Source: Cryptomeria japonica
Taxonomy: Eukaryota > Streptophyta > Pinopsida > Cupressales > Cupressaceae
NCBI RefSeq assembly: GCF_030272615.1
Contig: NC_081409.1
Location: forward strand, 655,746,468-655,810,467
Direction: 5' to 3'
DNA: 64,000 bases
The position numbers and the translations under genes were made by a program. Positions 1 to 10,700 of this stretch are shown here, piece by piece. The notes under the pieces are model-generated. The model searched no databases. It was given only the letters and a program-made list of their open reading frames with translations, and was not told the DNA's origin. Numbering within the stretch: the first letter of the stretch is position 1; every line of letters starts with the position of its first letter.

Positions 1-1735
1 AAGGAATCTTCTTCACTAGAAGAAGAAGACTCTGGTTATTGGAAGGAAGAATTGATGATGTTGAAAAGGACACTCATCTGCATATGACAACTGTTGTACA
101 CACGCACAAAGTGCTTCAAGCCATCAAGAAGGCTGAGCAAGAACCAACAATAACAAAACTAGACGAAGTGTTTGATGATGAAGGAAAACGGTTGCTGAAC
201 CTATAGACACTATTGATGTTGATGCTCTAGATGTAGAGGATGTTGCTCAGGGTACACCATCAAAAGCAATAGGATAGGAGAAGCAGGCTGAATAGGTAGA
301 AAAGCAAAAGGAAGTAGAGGACAAAAAGGAGGAAGCAAAGAAGCAGGATGAGGAGAAGAAAAAGGAAGAAGATGAGGAGAAATGAAAAGAGGAGGAAAAG
401 AGAAAAGAGGATGAGAAGAAAAGAATAGAAGAGGAAGTAGAGAAAAAGAAACAAGAAGATATGAAGAAGAAGAACAAAGAAGAGGATAAGGAAGAGGAGA
501 AGAGAAAGGAAGCAGAGAAGAAGAAGGAAGAGGAAGAAAAGGAAGAGGAGAAGCGGAAGGAAGCGAAGAAGAAGAAAGTAGAGGAGGATAAGGAAGAGGA
601 GAAGAGAAAAGAAGTGGAGAAGAAGAAAGCAGAGGAGGATAAGGAAGAGGAGAAGAGAAAAGAAGTGGAGAAGAAGAAAGCAGAGGAGGATAAGGAAAAG
701 GAGTAGAGAAAAGAAGTGGAGAAGAAGAAAGTAGAGGAGGATAAGGAAGAGGAGAAGAGAAAAGAAGCGGAGAAGAAGAAAGCAGAGGAGGATAAGGAAG
801 AGGAGCGGAAAAAAGAAGCGGAGAAGAAAAAGAAGGAAGAAGAGAAAGCAGAAGTGGCAAAAAGCACGATGGAGACTCCAAAGGCAACTGGAAGTCAAAC
901 CAAACCGGCTGACCTCACTAGTCCTATTGACGTCCAGTCTGCAAGTGAAATGGAGCTGCTGTAGAGCATCAAGGTTGCTCAAGAATGCCTTGAAGTAATA
1001 AGGAGGAAAAAGGAGCAAGATGTGATCCAAGCTGCGGTGGACACTCTTATCGATTTGAAACCCGGTACAAACCTCCCTAATATTGATTCATCAATGGCAC
1101 AATTGAAGCTCCTATGCATAGTAGTGGATGATTAGGTGCAGAGCCTAGAAGAGGTAGCAGAGGTAAATGCCAAGAAAGAGCATCAAAAGGCTTTGAACAT
1201 TACCCTGGTGAAAAAGCTAAATGAGCTCCGATCTGATCTGCAAAAAGCTCAAAAAGATATAAGGAACGCTCTGGATGAGGGGAATCTACTACTTAGTAAG
1301 ATTTGCCAACCCCATCTCTTCTGTGATGATGTGCTTGTACAAAAGCAAAAGCTACAATTTGACTTGCAGTTATACATGGGCACCTTCAAGCCGCCATACA
1401 ACTCCTTTACAGCTTATGGGCAAACCGTTCATCGGTTTCATATCCAGTCTGCAAGAATAGAGCTTGAGATTAGCAACCGGTCATGAGATTTGTAGGAACT
1501 ACATCTGGTTCTACTCCCACGCCTGCAAATACTTCATAAATGCTATCTCAATCTTGATGCCTTAACGGTGACTCAAGAGATGAGCACAATAGATGCCTTG
1601 GAAGAACAGGTCTCCCAGATGCAGACAGAGAAAGACGTAGCCACCTTCCTACTTAAGTCCCGGTCCTTATCTATGAAACAATTTTTGCAGGACTTTAAAT
1701 CAGTTTTTGACAAGTTTTACTCTTTATTGTCATAA
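1..1735 (+). pseudogene. decayed Lys/Glu-rich coiled-coil ORF of element A
   Basis: Reading-frame pieces at 461-706, 716-964 and 1136-1486 belong to one protein-like region broken by stops. The first two pieces are almost only K, E, R, D and A, and should form a long charged helix. The third (116 aa) continues as a normal-looking helical protein with heptad-like Leu spacing, ending in a PPYNSF stretch. Further helical residues reach about 1735. There is no zinc knuckle, protease or DDE motif. Its place between the unseen pol and the polypurine tract is where Sire-type Copia elements carry an extra (env-like) ORF; that assignment is inference. A similar ORF lies in element F at the same relative position. 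Function unknown. Confidence 0.55.
460..845 (+). repeat. 51-bp coding minisatellite (K/E-rich)
   Basis: About seven imperfect tandem units of 48-51 bp encode a 16-17 residue motif of the type KKKAEEDKEEEKRKEVE. Most unit lengths are multiples of three, so copy changes keep the frame. The plus strand is almost pure purine through the array. The opposite strand gives long Ser/Phe/Leu reading frames that are artefacts of this composition. Confidence 0.85.
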
Positions 1736-2010
1736 ACTCTTATTATTTTAATACCAAATGAAAACAGGGGTTGTTCAGCTGTACTTTGTCATTGTTGGCA
1801 AAGGGGGAGAAGTATTTTGGTACTTAAAATTTTGATGTATGCTTTGTATATCTTCATGTCTATCTCTGTATGCAAATAGTTATACATTGTATTGTTAAGC
1901 AAAAGGGATAGTGTACATGCTTAGGGGGAGCAATTTTGCTTATGGCATGATTTTGTTGTAAAACACTTAGAAGTCAAAATTTTGTTTTCCTAAGTGTTGC
2001 CATCAATGCC

Positions 2011-2022
2011 AAAGGGGGAGAT
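2011..2022 (+). other. polypurine tract of element A
   Basis: AAAGGGGGAGAT lies directly before the LTR start TGTTGGC. The same CATCAATGCCAAAGGGGGAGAT context precedes the LTRs of the other Copia elements in the window. It is the expected plus-strand primer site. Earlier lookalikes occur at about 1800 and 1921. Confidence 0.8.
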
Positions 2023-3185
2023 TGTTGGCATTTTTGATGATTATGTTATGATTGTCATTGATGGACACACACTTGCATTGAGATCACTTTTTATGTATGA
2101 GTTAAAGCTCAATCAGAATTTGTTCCAACCGGTATGATGTGTTATAGTCTTTAGACTATCGGTGTTTTGCAGAATGTGTTTACCAGTCTGAAGTGGTATG
2201 TTGACCCCAAGTGGTTCGAGGATCTCAAGCGGTACGAGGGATCAAAGCGGCAAAACACATATTTCCCAGTCTTCATTTTTGTCAAACCGACAACCGGTAT
2301 CTTGTGTAAATCGGTATTTTGTATGAACTGATAATACTCTGTGATGAGTTACCAACCGACATTTTGTGATGAGTTACCATCCACCGATTGTTTGATGGTG
2401 CTGACACTTTGGCGGTGCTTTTTGTGTCGTGTTACCAAGTATGTCTAGATTCATTGAACCGAGGAAATTGGATTGCAAACCTATTGGACCGACATGAAAT
2501 CAAATTCCTTTATAAGGACATCATGTCTAGGGTTTTAGATTGTTGCTAGGGTTTAAGGTGGTTGACGAGTTTTTGTAAATGCGATCTTAACTGAGAAGAT
2601 CAAGTCTATGAGGTGTAACAGAGTAAGAGTTACTGAAGACTGAAGTAATGTTGAAATGCATTAGCTATGAGCCATAGTAGATCTAATCAAGCACCTGTGC
2701 CATTTGCTAGATCATTCACTTGTTGATTACTTACATCTTTGACAAGTTTGAAACCCTTGACCGGGTAGGCTCAGAGAAGCCTTTGTAAAATCCTCTAACA
2801 AGGTGGTTCACATCTGTGGATCTAAAATCCTCTAGCAAGGTAGTCTTTGATCAGACTTATCTCCTAACAGAGATTGAGATTTCTAATAGGATCTGTTCTG
2901 GTAAAGAACATTGTATGACCTTAACTGGTCTGGTTTCTATTCTATAGATAGTTACTTGTGAGTTTCATCACACCGTGGTTTTTCCCATTTGGGTTTCCAC
3001 GTCAAATATCTTGTGTTATGGTGTTATTTCTCCTGTGGGTGAATGTCTTATTTGCATTTTGGTTTGCATGTGTGTTAACCGGTTTGTCTGTTAAACTATT
3101 CTATCAGTTTATCACTAGACTGTTTAAGTGTTTAAATACAGTGTTTTTCAGTATACTAATTCACCCCCCCCTCTTAGATTCATCA
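2023..3185 (+). repeat. 3' LTR of element A
   Basis: The LTR starts TGTTGGCATTTTTGATG just after the polypurine tract. It ends near 3185 (ATTCATCA), shortly after the CACCCCCCCCTCTTAG stretch that is typical just inside Copia LTR ends here. The right edge is an estimate because the partner LTR is outside the window. Spurious ORFs at 2958-3236 lie inside it. Confidence 0.65.
2511..2517 (+). promoter_or_regulatory. candidate TATA box in LTR A
   Basis: TATAAGG sits about 490 bp into the LTR, followed by ACATCATG and AGGGTTTTAG. Position and sequence fit an LTR core promoter, but no start site can be shown from sequence alone. Confidence 0.4.
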
Positions 3186-3279
3186 ACCATAATCCCCATA
3201 AACCAATCTACAACCACTAGAGGAGGAATATGTTAACATCAATTACAACAACATATCCTAGCAGCAGCAATGTCCAACA

Positions 3280-3291
3280 ATCTCCCCCTTT
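3280..3291 (-). other. polypurine tract of element I
   Basis: On the minus strand this reads AAAGGGGGAGAT directly before TGTTGGACA, the start of the 3' LTR remnant at 3279-3186. The context GCCATCAATGCC matches elements A, B and F. Confidence 0.75.
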
Positions 3292-3619
3292 GGCATTGAT
3301 GGCAACATATGAATGTAAAAAAAAATCAATTCAAAGAAAAAAACATCTCCACCAGAGTCCCCCTAATATCAAGCAGATAAAACAATTTTTTCACAATCTT
3401 TTATCTCCCTTTGACAACAATGCCAAATATCTCAAAATAGAAAACCATAGAAAGCCAAACTTATTCTCTCCCTTTAAATAAACAAACCATGATTCTCTCA
3501 ATCATAAATAGATAAACAATCCAACACACTACTCCACCAAAGGAGCAACACCAACTCATCAATCTGGATAAAAAGAAATAAGATTGTGAAGTCCACCGGA
3601 TTGATGCAACTCAATGCAT

Positions 3620-4601
3620 TTAGTTCTTATCAGGAGGGGTGGATATCCCAAGCTTGTCTCCTAAATAGAAAAATGTATCTACAGGCAAAGGCTTAGTGAA
3701 TATATTAGCAATTGGTTCCTTTGTAGATACATATTCCAACTTCACTTACTGTTCACTGACTTTTTTCTCTCAAGTAATGATATTTGATTGACACATGTTT
3801 AGTTTTTGAATGTTGCACCGGATTCATTGACATATTAATAGCACTGGAATTATCACAATATATGATAGTAGGTTCATCATAGATAACTCTAATATCCTTC
3901 AACATTTTCTTCATCCAAACTACTTGAGTGCATATACCAACAACAACAATGTACTCATCTTTAGTAGTAGATAAGGATACTAAATCTTGTTTCTTACTAG
4001 CCTATGAAACCAATTTCTTACCTAAAAAAGAATGCACCATCGGAGGTACTCTTCCGGTCATCAACATCACCAACCCAATCAGCATAAGTGTAAGCAAATA
4101 ACATGAAATCATCATTCCTCGGATACCACAAACCATAATCCACAGTCCTCTTCAAGTCTCTGAATATCCTCTTTACAATAGTGACATGACTCTGTTTCGG
4201 ATCAACTTGATATCTAGCAGCCATGCACATAGCATGCATAATGTTTGGCCTAGTCTGAGTAAGATATAGCAGTCCACCAACCATAGATCTTTACAAACTC
4301 TGATTAGCTTTCAAAGATTCATCATTCTTAGACAATTTGCAGCCAGTCACCATAGGAGTTCCAACCGGTTTGGCATCATCTAACCCAAAATTCTTCAACA
4401 ATTCCTTCACATATTTAGTTTGAGATATAAAAATACATTTTCTTGTCTATGAAATATACAAACCTAAGAAGAATTTTGTCTCTCCTATCATAGATATCTC
4501 AAATTCTTTTTGCTTATCACTGACAAATTTCATGCTCAAGTCATCATCTCCGCCAAAGATAATATCATCAACCAAAACTTCAGCAGTAAAGATGTTATCA
4601 T
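3620..4601 (-). pseudogene. Copia RT/RNase H fragment
   Basis: The fragment would have copied element RNA into DNA and removed the RNA. Minus-strand translation gives the RT catalytic motif VDDIIFGG (about 4560), then FEISMIGETKFFLGL, the block GGLLYLTQTRPNIM (4284-4240), and the RNase H block DRKSTSDGAFFF (about 4020). Further fragments match the RNase H end and stop at about 3620 after the Copia-style PPDKN C-terminus. The frame is broken by several stops and shifts, and the upstream gag, protease, integrase and N-terminal RT are absent. It is a dead fragment; close relatives of the same motifs are in element B at 27640-28437. Confidence 0.8.
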
Positions 4602-5828
4602 TGGCATTATGGATAAATTGATCATGTGTTGCATTCATGTTTTGTCATTGATGTCAACACTAGCTGTTATGGTTGGTTACCGACATATAGGTTTTGGTTA
4701 CCAGTAAAGGATCTAGTGTTACCGATAGAAGAGACTATCTGTTGGACACTTTCAAGATGTTTGGATCAATAAAGTATGTTTGGTTTTATGTGTTATATGC
4801 TCCTCAAGCATGTTTTGGTCAGTTGGTATTGACTTAGTAATCAGATGCTATCATACACTCTTACCGGCATTGGTTTAAGGTTTAACCGACAGATTTTTCA
4901 CTAAGGAATCTTGATAGGATGCATAATTGATGTTGGTGCAACTTCTAGATGGATTTTAGGATGTTGAAGATGTTCTTTGATCAAGATTCAACTGATTCAA
5001 GATAATTTTTTGGGGTGATGTACCCAGAATAGGTCTGGTACCTATCTAGGTTATGGACTGGTATCATGTTAACATGTACTCTACACTTTACCGGGATGTT
5101 TCGGGATTTTCTATGGATTGGTTATTGTTGTTTTGGTCTTAAGCCAACATGGCATATCACTATAATATGGATTTATGTAATGATCTTATTGTAATATCAT
5201 TTAGGTGGCCGACCTAATTGGTTTAGGCCTTAGGGCTGGTATAAAATGATGTAAGATCTCATTGTAATAAAAGGTGTCATGGTCTTGGAATGCAATATCA
5301 TATGCGAAGGAGATTTGGTCGATCATAGGTAATCAAATTGGGATTAAGGAAGAGGTCAAAGGCCTCTGGTATTGAGCTTAACTGGGACTGTAATCAGGCA
5401 TGGTAAATGCTATCTTTGATAGTTCATTATTCTAGGTTGTTGTCCATTTATCTTGAGATGGTTGGTGCCTCTTTGTAGTCAGTAAGACTCTTTTGTAATG
5501 AGCAGTACGCTCTAGGCAGTGTGCCTTCTTGCATGTGCAGGCCCCTCATTGTATCACATACTTTCTACAAAAGTATCATCTGATTGTGGGTAGGCTTCCC
5601 ACCATGGTTTTTCCCTTTCTGAGTTTTCTACGTACAAAACATGGTGTTATGTGGTATGATTGAATTGTGTTGATTATCTATTTTATTGTTAAGTTTTATT
5701 GCTGACCGGTATTTGTTTCTGCTTTACTGATACTTAATCTGGTTAAAGGTTATTAAGTGGATTTAATAATATAATCTATCAACAACTGATTCACCCCCCC
5801 TCTCTGTTGTTCACTGATTATCCCAACA
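4602..5828 (+). repeat. 5' LTR of Copia B
   Basis: The 5' LTR is identified by shared sequence with the 3' copy at 28854-29037 and 34303-35320. Both contain TTGATGTCAACACTAGCTG near the start and an ACTGATTCACC block near the end. The right edge is set by the terminal ACA at 5828, two bases before the primer site. The left edge is approximate within a few bases. Confidence 0.75.
5240..5247 (+). promoter_or_regulatory. TATA box in 5' LTR of B
   Basis: TATAAAAT follows GGGCTGG about 640 bp into the LTR. The equivalent place in the 3' LTR has TATATATA (34733-34740), and both are followed by TGTAAGATCT-like sequence. It is a reasonable core promoter for the element RNA. Confidence 0.5.
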
Positions 5829-5830
5829 AT

Positions 5831-5842
5831 TGGCATCAGAGC
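5831..5842 (+). other. primer binding site of Copia B
   Basis: TGGCATCAGAGC lies two bases after the 5' LTR. It differs at one base from TGGTATCAGAGC, the complement of the initiator methionine tRNA 3' end used by most plant Copia elements. Confidence 0.75.
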
Positions 5843-5886
5843 TTTGGTCCTCTTTCGTAGAAGCTTAACTTCTTGAGGTAGATCCT

Positions 5887-7047
5887 ATGGTAGCTAACAC
5901 TTCAAATCCACCGGCAACTATTTTCAAAAGAAAAATTCCTAAGCTTGATGGAACAAATTATGGGATATGAAAAATTTGAATGGAGACTCATCTTAGATGT
6001 CTTGGCAAGGATATTTGGGAGATCACTGAGAAAGGATACACACCTTATGATCTGGCATTTGGCAATCCTGCTCCTGTAGACTTGGATAAGAATATTGAAA
6101 ATGATTGTAGAGCTAGAGAATCCCTCTTATGTGCACTTATTGATCAGTAGATCATGGGATTGACTGATAAATCATTAGAAAAGGTTATATGGGATGAATT
6201 GCAAAATCTGAATGAAGGTGATCCTACTATCAAAATTGCTAAATTTGATGGTTACCGAGTAAGATATGAAAACTTGAAGATGGAAGATAATGAAAGAATT
6301 GTTGTTTTTATGGAAAGAGTAAATGAGATTGTTATGGAAATTCAATGTTGTGGAGGATTTCTGAGTGAATATGAAATAGTTTCCAAAGTCTTGAGAGCCC
6401 TTCCATGGGCTTACAAGATGAAGGCAACTACAATTAATGAGTTGAGGACAATGGCTAACTCTTCAGTTAACAGAGACATTCTGATTGGGAAATTATCTGC
6501 TTTTGAGCTTGAAGAATTTGGATCTTCTGGAGCTATAAAGTTTGAACCTGATTTTCATGCATCATCATCATCATCATCTACCAAAAAAAGTGACTGGAAA
6601 GTCTTATATGCAAAAGAATTAGAAGATATGAGGCAAGGAGATGAATAATTTGAGCAACTTGAAGCCTTATTCACTAGGAGAGTACCTAAAGGTCTGACGA
6701 GAAGTAAGTATGAAGGAAAAGAACCTTTTAAATGTTTTGCATGTAATAAGATTGGTCATTTGGCATCTAGATGTCCTAAAAGGATTGCAAGATTTTAGGA
6801 AAGAGTTAAGAAATCATTTAAGCCTAACCAGAACAGATATAGATTCAAGAAAAGTAAACAATGCTACATAGTGGATGAGGAAGGAGTAAGTCATGAATTT
6901 GGAGATGAACTGGCAGAAGACTCTACTAGTGGATCTAGCAATGCAAAAGAATGGGTGTTCTATACTTTAAAGGAAGATGAACCAGAACTGGCTATCATGA
7001 ATGAAGAAAAGGCCCTGGAAGCAAAATTTGAAGATAAGGATGAATAG
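5887..7047 (+). pseudogene. gag: Copia gag of element B
   Basis: Capsid/nucleocapsid polyprotein. The first ATG after the leader is at 5887, and the early text KLDGTNYG is the usual Copia gag N-terminus. The largest open piece (6154-6648, 164 aa) covers the UBN2-like gag domain, with the block VSKVLRALPWAYKMK. The zinc knuckle CFACNKIGHLASRC (CX2CX4HX4C) is at about 6733-6776 and is intact. In-frame stops occur near 5970, 6150, 6646, 6798 and at 7045. Several are TAG or TGA where Trp, Gln or Arg would be expected. Not functional. Confidence 0.85.
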
Positions 7048-8183
7048 GTAATTGATAGTAGATGCTCACATCATATGACTAGTGATAAGAGAAAATTTGT
7101 GTCCCTGCAAGAATACAATGGTGGTCAAGTCAGATTTGGAGATGACAAAACGTGTATGATCAAAGATACAGGTATTATTTCTCTAGATGGTAAACATAAC
7201 ACTGATAATGTCTATTATGTAGAAGGTTTAAAGAATAATCTTTTGAGTGTTGGTCAATTGGTGGACAAGGGTTTCCAACTTTATTTTAAAGATAGAAAAT
7301 CCAAAATCATTAGAAAATACTGGTCTAGAGATAGCAACCGGTACTCAAACTAGAAGTAATATCTTTCACTTGAACACTGGTAATAAGACATGTTTGATTT
7401 CTCATATTGATGAGAGTTGGTTATGGCATAAGAGGTTATGTCATGTCAATTTTGATTGTATTGTTCAGTTCAACTAAGGCAGTTAGAGATATACCTAAAG
7501 ACTATGAAGCCTCATAATCTGGTATCTAAGGAATGTCAATTGGGAAAGCAAGTTAGAAATTCTTTTAAGAGCATACATGATAAATCTAATTATGTACTTG
7601 ATTTGATTCACACTGACTTATGTGGTCTAGCAAGGACTAGAAGCTTTCAAGGTGATGGGTATTTCATGCTGATTATTGATGACTATTCTAGGATGATGTG
7701 GGTGACTTTTCTAAGGGAGAAGTTTGAAGACTTTGATAAATTCAAGATCTTTAAAGAAAAGGTTGAAATAGAAACTGGATTGAAAATCAAATGTTTAAGA
7801 TCAGATCAAGGCGGTGAGTTCACTTCTCATGAATTTAACAGTTACTGTGAGACAAACAAAATTAGGAGACAGTTATCTACACCTAGGACTCCTTAGAAGA
7901 ATGGAGTAGTGGAAAGAAAGAACATAACTATTTTGGATGCAACAAGATCTATGATGATGGAAGCCAAATTGCCACACATCTACTCAAGAGAAGCAGTGAG
8001 TACAACAGTCTACACATTCAACAAAGTTCACATCAAAGGTGAAACTGGTAAGACTCCTTATGAATTATGGTTTGGACATACACCTACTATTTAATATTTT
8101 AGAATTTTTGGAAGTAAATACTATATCAAAAGAGATGATTCAATTGGAAAGTTTGATCTTAGATGTGATGAAGAGATATTTCT
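7048..8183 (+). pseudogene. pol: Copia protease and integrase of element B (5' piece of pol)
   Basis: The protease begins at VIDSRCSHHMT, where the active-site Gly of D-S-G is Arg. The GAG-pre-integrase block LWHKRLCHVNFD follows at about 7420, with the rest of the zinc finger damaged and a frame change near 7470. The integrase core (7456-7896 and 7909-8094) keeps D in LIHTDLCG, D in LRSDQGGEF and E in NGVVERKN, plus the Copia block TPYELWFGHTP. Stops at 7894 and 8092 break the frame. The text stops inside RCDEEIF at 8183, where element C is inserted, and resumes at 20952 as YSIQRKAYR. Integrase would have joined element DNA to the chromosome. Confidence 0.85.
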
Positions 8184-8611
8184 TGTGTGGGGGAAAAAGC
8201 GAGACTAGGTTATCATGCCCTAATCCTACCTTTTGACACACATTACGGAATACGAAAGAGCCTAGAGATATCGTACAATTGGCTACTTCTTTTTTTGAAA
8301 GAGAGAGCCACGGGATATCTATTAGGATTTCTATTCCCTTGTTGAAATTGTAAGATCAAGTAATGCAAGTTCAAACCCTAATCCCAAAATGCAAGTATGA
8401 ACCAATAACAAGATTGCAGAATTGAGATTAAACAATGAACAGCTGTAAATACAAGGATGAAATAAGAATGCAGATATGTACCCGAAGTCAAAATAGGATT
8501 GAAAATGTTCGGGACGGGGGCGCGGGCGCCACTGTCCTGAAAACTGCACCGGGAACCACTGTTCTGCACTCTGAAACACTGTCTGGAAATTGTTTGCAAA
8601 CTGTCTGTCCG

Positions 8612-8702
8612 GAGGACCAGGGCGCCCAACGCCTCTGTCCCAGGGACCAGGGTGCCCAGCGCCCCTGTCCTGGCAAGACCAGGGCACCCAGCGCCCCTAT
8701 CC
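8612..8702 (-). repeat. GC-rich tandem repeat inside LTR of C
   Basis: Three imperfect units of about 30 bp, each with GACCAGGGCGCCCAGCGCC-like text on the plus strand, lie about 200 bp on the 3' side of the TATA box in element sense. The right LTR has the same block at about 19720-19810. They are much richer in GC than the surrounding sequence, and the GGCGCC core is palindromic. Confidence 0.7.
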
Positions 8703-8824
8703 CAGTCTCCTGCTCTGCAATTTCACACAAAGTGCTATTCCAACCTTCTCTCTCTGGATCTGTATCCTGCGGCGTTGTCCGAATCTCGAAACCTGCAATA
8801 ATATCTGAAAAGGGGGAGGGGCGG

Positions 8825-8832
8825 CTATATAG
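8825..8832 (-). promoter_or_regulatory. TATA box in left LTR of C
   Basis: On the minus strand the text reads CCCTATATAGCCGCCCC. The copy in the right LTR is at 19933-19940. Its position inside the LTR fits the core promoter of the element, the right copy being the one that would drive it. Confidence 0.5.
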
Positions 8833-9838
8833 GGTTTTGCCTTAGTCAAACCCCCGCTTCGGTGATTTCCACCTCCACGAATAGCCAAGTTGTTTTGTAA
8901 AATGTATTGTGTGTGCAGACCTAGTGTGTGTGCAAGGTCCAAAATGCAAGAAAGCAAACTAGAGCAACCTAGAAAGTAAACCCTAATTGCTTGCAAATGA
9001 TAATGTAAATGCTCTAAATCAAGATGCAATTTGATCTAAAGCGTGAATAAATGATGTATCAAAGCTTATGCAAAGACATGAAAACAATGCGAAATCATAC
9101 CCAACCCTCAAGGGAGGAGTACAAGCCAATCTTCAGTCGGTATTCTCCTATTGTTCTTCAATGTCTTCCAAGCCCTAAGTGGATGAATGAATTTGATAGA
9201 TGCTTGATAGAATGATGTTGAATATTGTTGAAGTCCTCAAAGATCTGCTCTTTCGCTGCATATGAAGTTCCTGGAAACAAAAATCCGATCCCTTCAAATG
9301 AGGAAAGAGAGCTTTTATGTATGAAACCCTAGGTCGTAAATTCGTATTTTGGCCGACCTAGAGATTGAATATCCCACCAATTTCTTGGGGTTAAGCTTTA
9401 TTTTATGATTGGATCGTGCTCCCAAAATTTTGGGAAAAATGTCCGGGACCATGTGCACCGGGCGCCACGGTCCCGACAACTTTTCACCAAATTTTCAGGG
9501 CCGTCAGATATGATGATTTTAGAGAGAATCCCGAAGTTACAGGTGATTTTGAGATGTTTTGACCCCGAAACCAAGCCCCCAAGTTCGAAATAGGACTTAA
9601 TTAGGGTTTTTGATTAAGTAATGTATTGAAGGAATAAAATGCGAGGGGCGCGCTTTAGTGAAAGGGCCCAACTTTATGATGTAGAGAATGATGAAATAGG
9701 GCCTTAGACCTAATTAATTTGATTAATTAAGTGCTTAAGGAGAAATGCAATGCAGAATGTAAAATGCACTAAGGCGGGTGCTAAACTAGGTGTGAAATTG
9801 TACCACCCTAGCAAGTGCGTACAATTTACGATGCTACA

Positions 9839-9853
9839 TTTAGCCCCCACTTT
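9839..9853 (-). other. polypurine tract of element C
   Basis: In element sense AAAGTGGGGGCTAAA directly precedes the 3' LTR start TGTAG. This fixes the minus orientation independently of the ORFs. Confidence 0.85.
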
Positions 9854-10421
9854 AGCGGTCATATGAGTACTACGTGCATATGCAAGCTAAAGTACAGAAA
9901 AGTAAACATTATTTGAAAAAGGATATATCCATAAGTTGTCGGACGAAGCCCCCAGCGGTATCTGCAGTACACAGTTAGGAACCGCACCCTACAAAACAAA
10001 CGTTAGATCACAAAATCACCTAATGCTTACTAGGGAAAGTGATGAAATCTGTGAGTAGCTATATGCCCCCCCCCTGTTTCGACTTGCTTATTAGGGAGGT
10101 GAAACAGGGTAGCATGTTTACTTGCAACAAATTGTGTAATAGAGTATTGATGAGGGGTGTTCGCTAAATAGGCTTCATCAGAGCACTTTTTGGAACATCC
10201 CGAGAGTAAGGGAAAGAAAATACGATTCCAATGCAACAAACGGTTCGAAATCGCATCTCCCAAACTCAAGTTATGATAAAATGAATGACAGAGGAGAATT
10301 AGGGTTTCAAAAAGTAAGAATAAGCAAACGAAAGTATATACCTCAAAAGTGACACTTGTATTCGTCACTTTGTTGATTTCAGAATACTATTCAGTGCAAC
10401 GAAGCCCACATAGCCATCATC
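9854..10421 (+). promoter_or_regulatory. upstream region of the antisense PMD gene in C
   Basis: These 568 bp lie between the polypurine tract and the inferred PMD start codon. No protein-like ORF was recognised. On the plus strand the region would hold the promoter and 5' untranslated part of the PMD gene unless transcription starts in the LTR. A run of nine C at about 10067-10075 and AT-rich stretches are visible; no clear TATA box was chosen. Confidence 0.35.
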
Positions 10422-10582
10422 ATGCCTTCACGATGACCGGAGCGTCCCACGAGGATCGAGATCCTGCGCCAGGCCGTGATCGACGACGAGCCACTGGACG
10501 AGGTGAGTTGACTGAATGTTTGACTTTTGATTTTTCGCATGTTTGACTTTTCCGTGATCATATGCGGGCCTTGAAGGCTGAC

Positions 10583-10700
10583 CAGGGCCCACCCAGGGTG
10601 CCATGGTCCCTAAGGGGCGCCCTGGTCCCCCCAGGGCACCATGGTCCCTGACAGGGGCGCCATGGTCCCTGACAGGGCGCCATGGTCCCCAATCAGGGCC
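10583..10700 (+). repeat. GC-rich repeats inside PMD intron 1
   Basis: Four or five degenerate units around GGCGCCATGGTCCCTGACAG fill the middle of the 295-bp intron 10503-10797. The wording resembles GGGCGCCACGGTCCCG in the element's own LTR (about 9459-9474) and the LTR block at 8612-8702, which suggests a shared origin or function. Local GC is much higher than in the flanks. Confidence 0.65.

Larger units (their letters stand above)
1..3185 (+). mobile_element. Copia-type LTR retrotransposon A, 3' part
   Basis: The segment shows the 3' end of an LTR element: a decayed Lys/Glu-rich ORF, an untranslated stretch, a polypurine tract at 2011-2022 and an LTR starting TGTTGGC at 2023. The 5' LTR, gag and pol lie outside the window, so the lineage rests on the polypurine tract and LTR start, which match the Copia elements B and F here. 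A is intact up to its right edge, where it abuts the LTR remnant of element I at about 3186. This suggests that A inserted into I's LTR. No target duplication can be checked. Confidence 0.75.
3186..4601 (-). mobile_element. Copia fragment I (minus strand)
   Basis: The fragment reads on the minus strand from the Copia reverse transcriptase active-site region at the right to a polypurine tract and about 94 bp of 3' LTR at the left. It is cut at the right by the 5' LTR of element B (about 4602) and at the left by element A. Codons for the RT motif run to the exact point where LTR sequence begins, so B appears to have inserted into or replaced the rest of I. No remainder of I is seen to the right of B. 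Confidence 0.75.
8184..9838 (-). repeat. 3' LTR of element C (left copy)
   Basis: The 1655-bp copy is equal in length to the right copy at 19292-20946. In element sense it starts TGTAGCATCGTAAATTG at 9838 and ends at 8184. Plus-strand ORFs inside (for example 8331-8845) are present in both LTR copies, come from GC-rich repeats and show no protein-like features. Confidence 0.95.

Noticed and set aside
247-1030. Long minus-strand ORFs rich in Ser, Phe, Pro and Leu (up to 256 aa) opposite the Lys/Glu region.
   Set aside because: They are complements of a purine-only minisatellite, overlap each other in several frames and show no domain.
1136-1486. A host coiled-coil gene exon.
   Set aside because: It lies between retroelement repeats and a polypurine tract/LTR, has stops on both sides and a counterpart in element F.
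8331-9029. Overlapping ORFs on both strands in LTR C (repeated at 19439-20137).
   Set aside because: They lie wholly within an LTR, recur in both copies and derive from GC-rich repeats; no start context or domain supports them.
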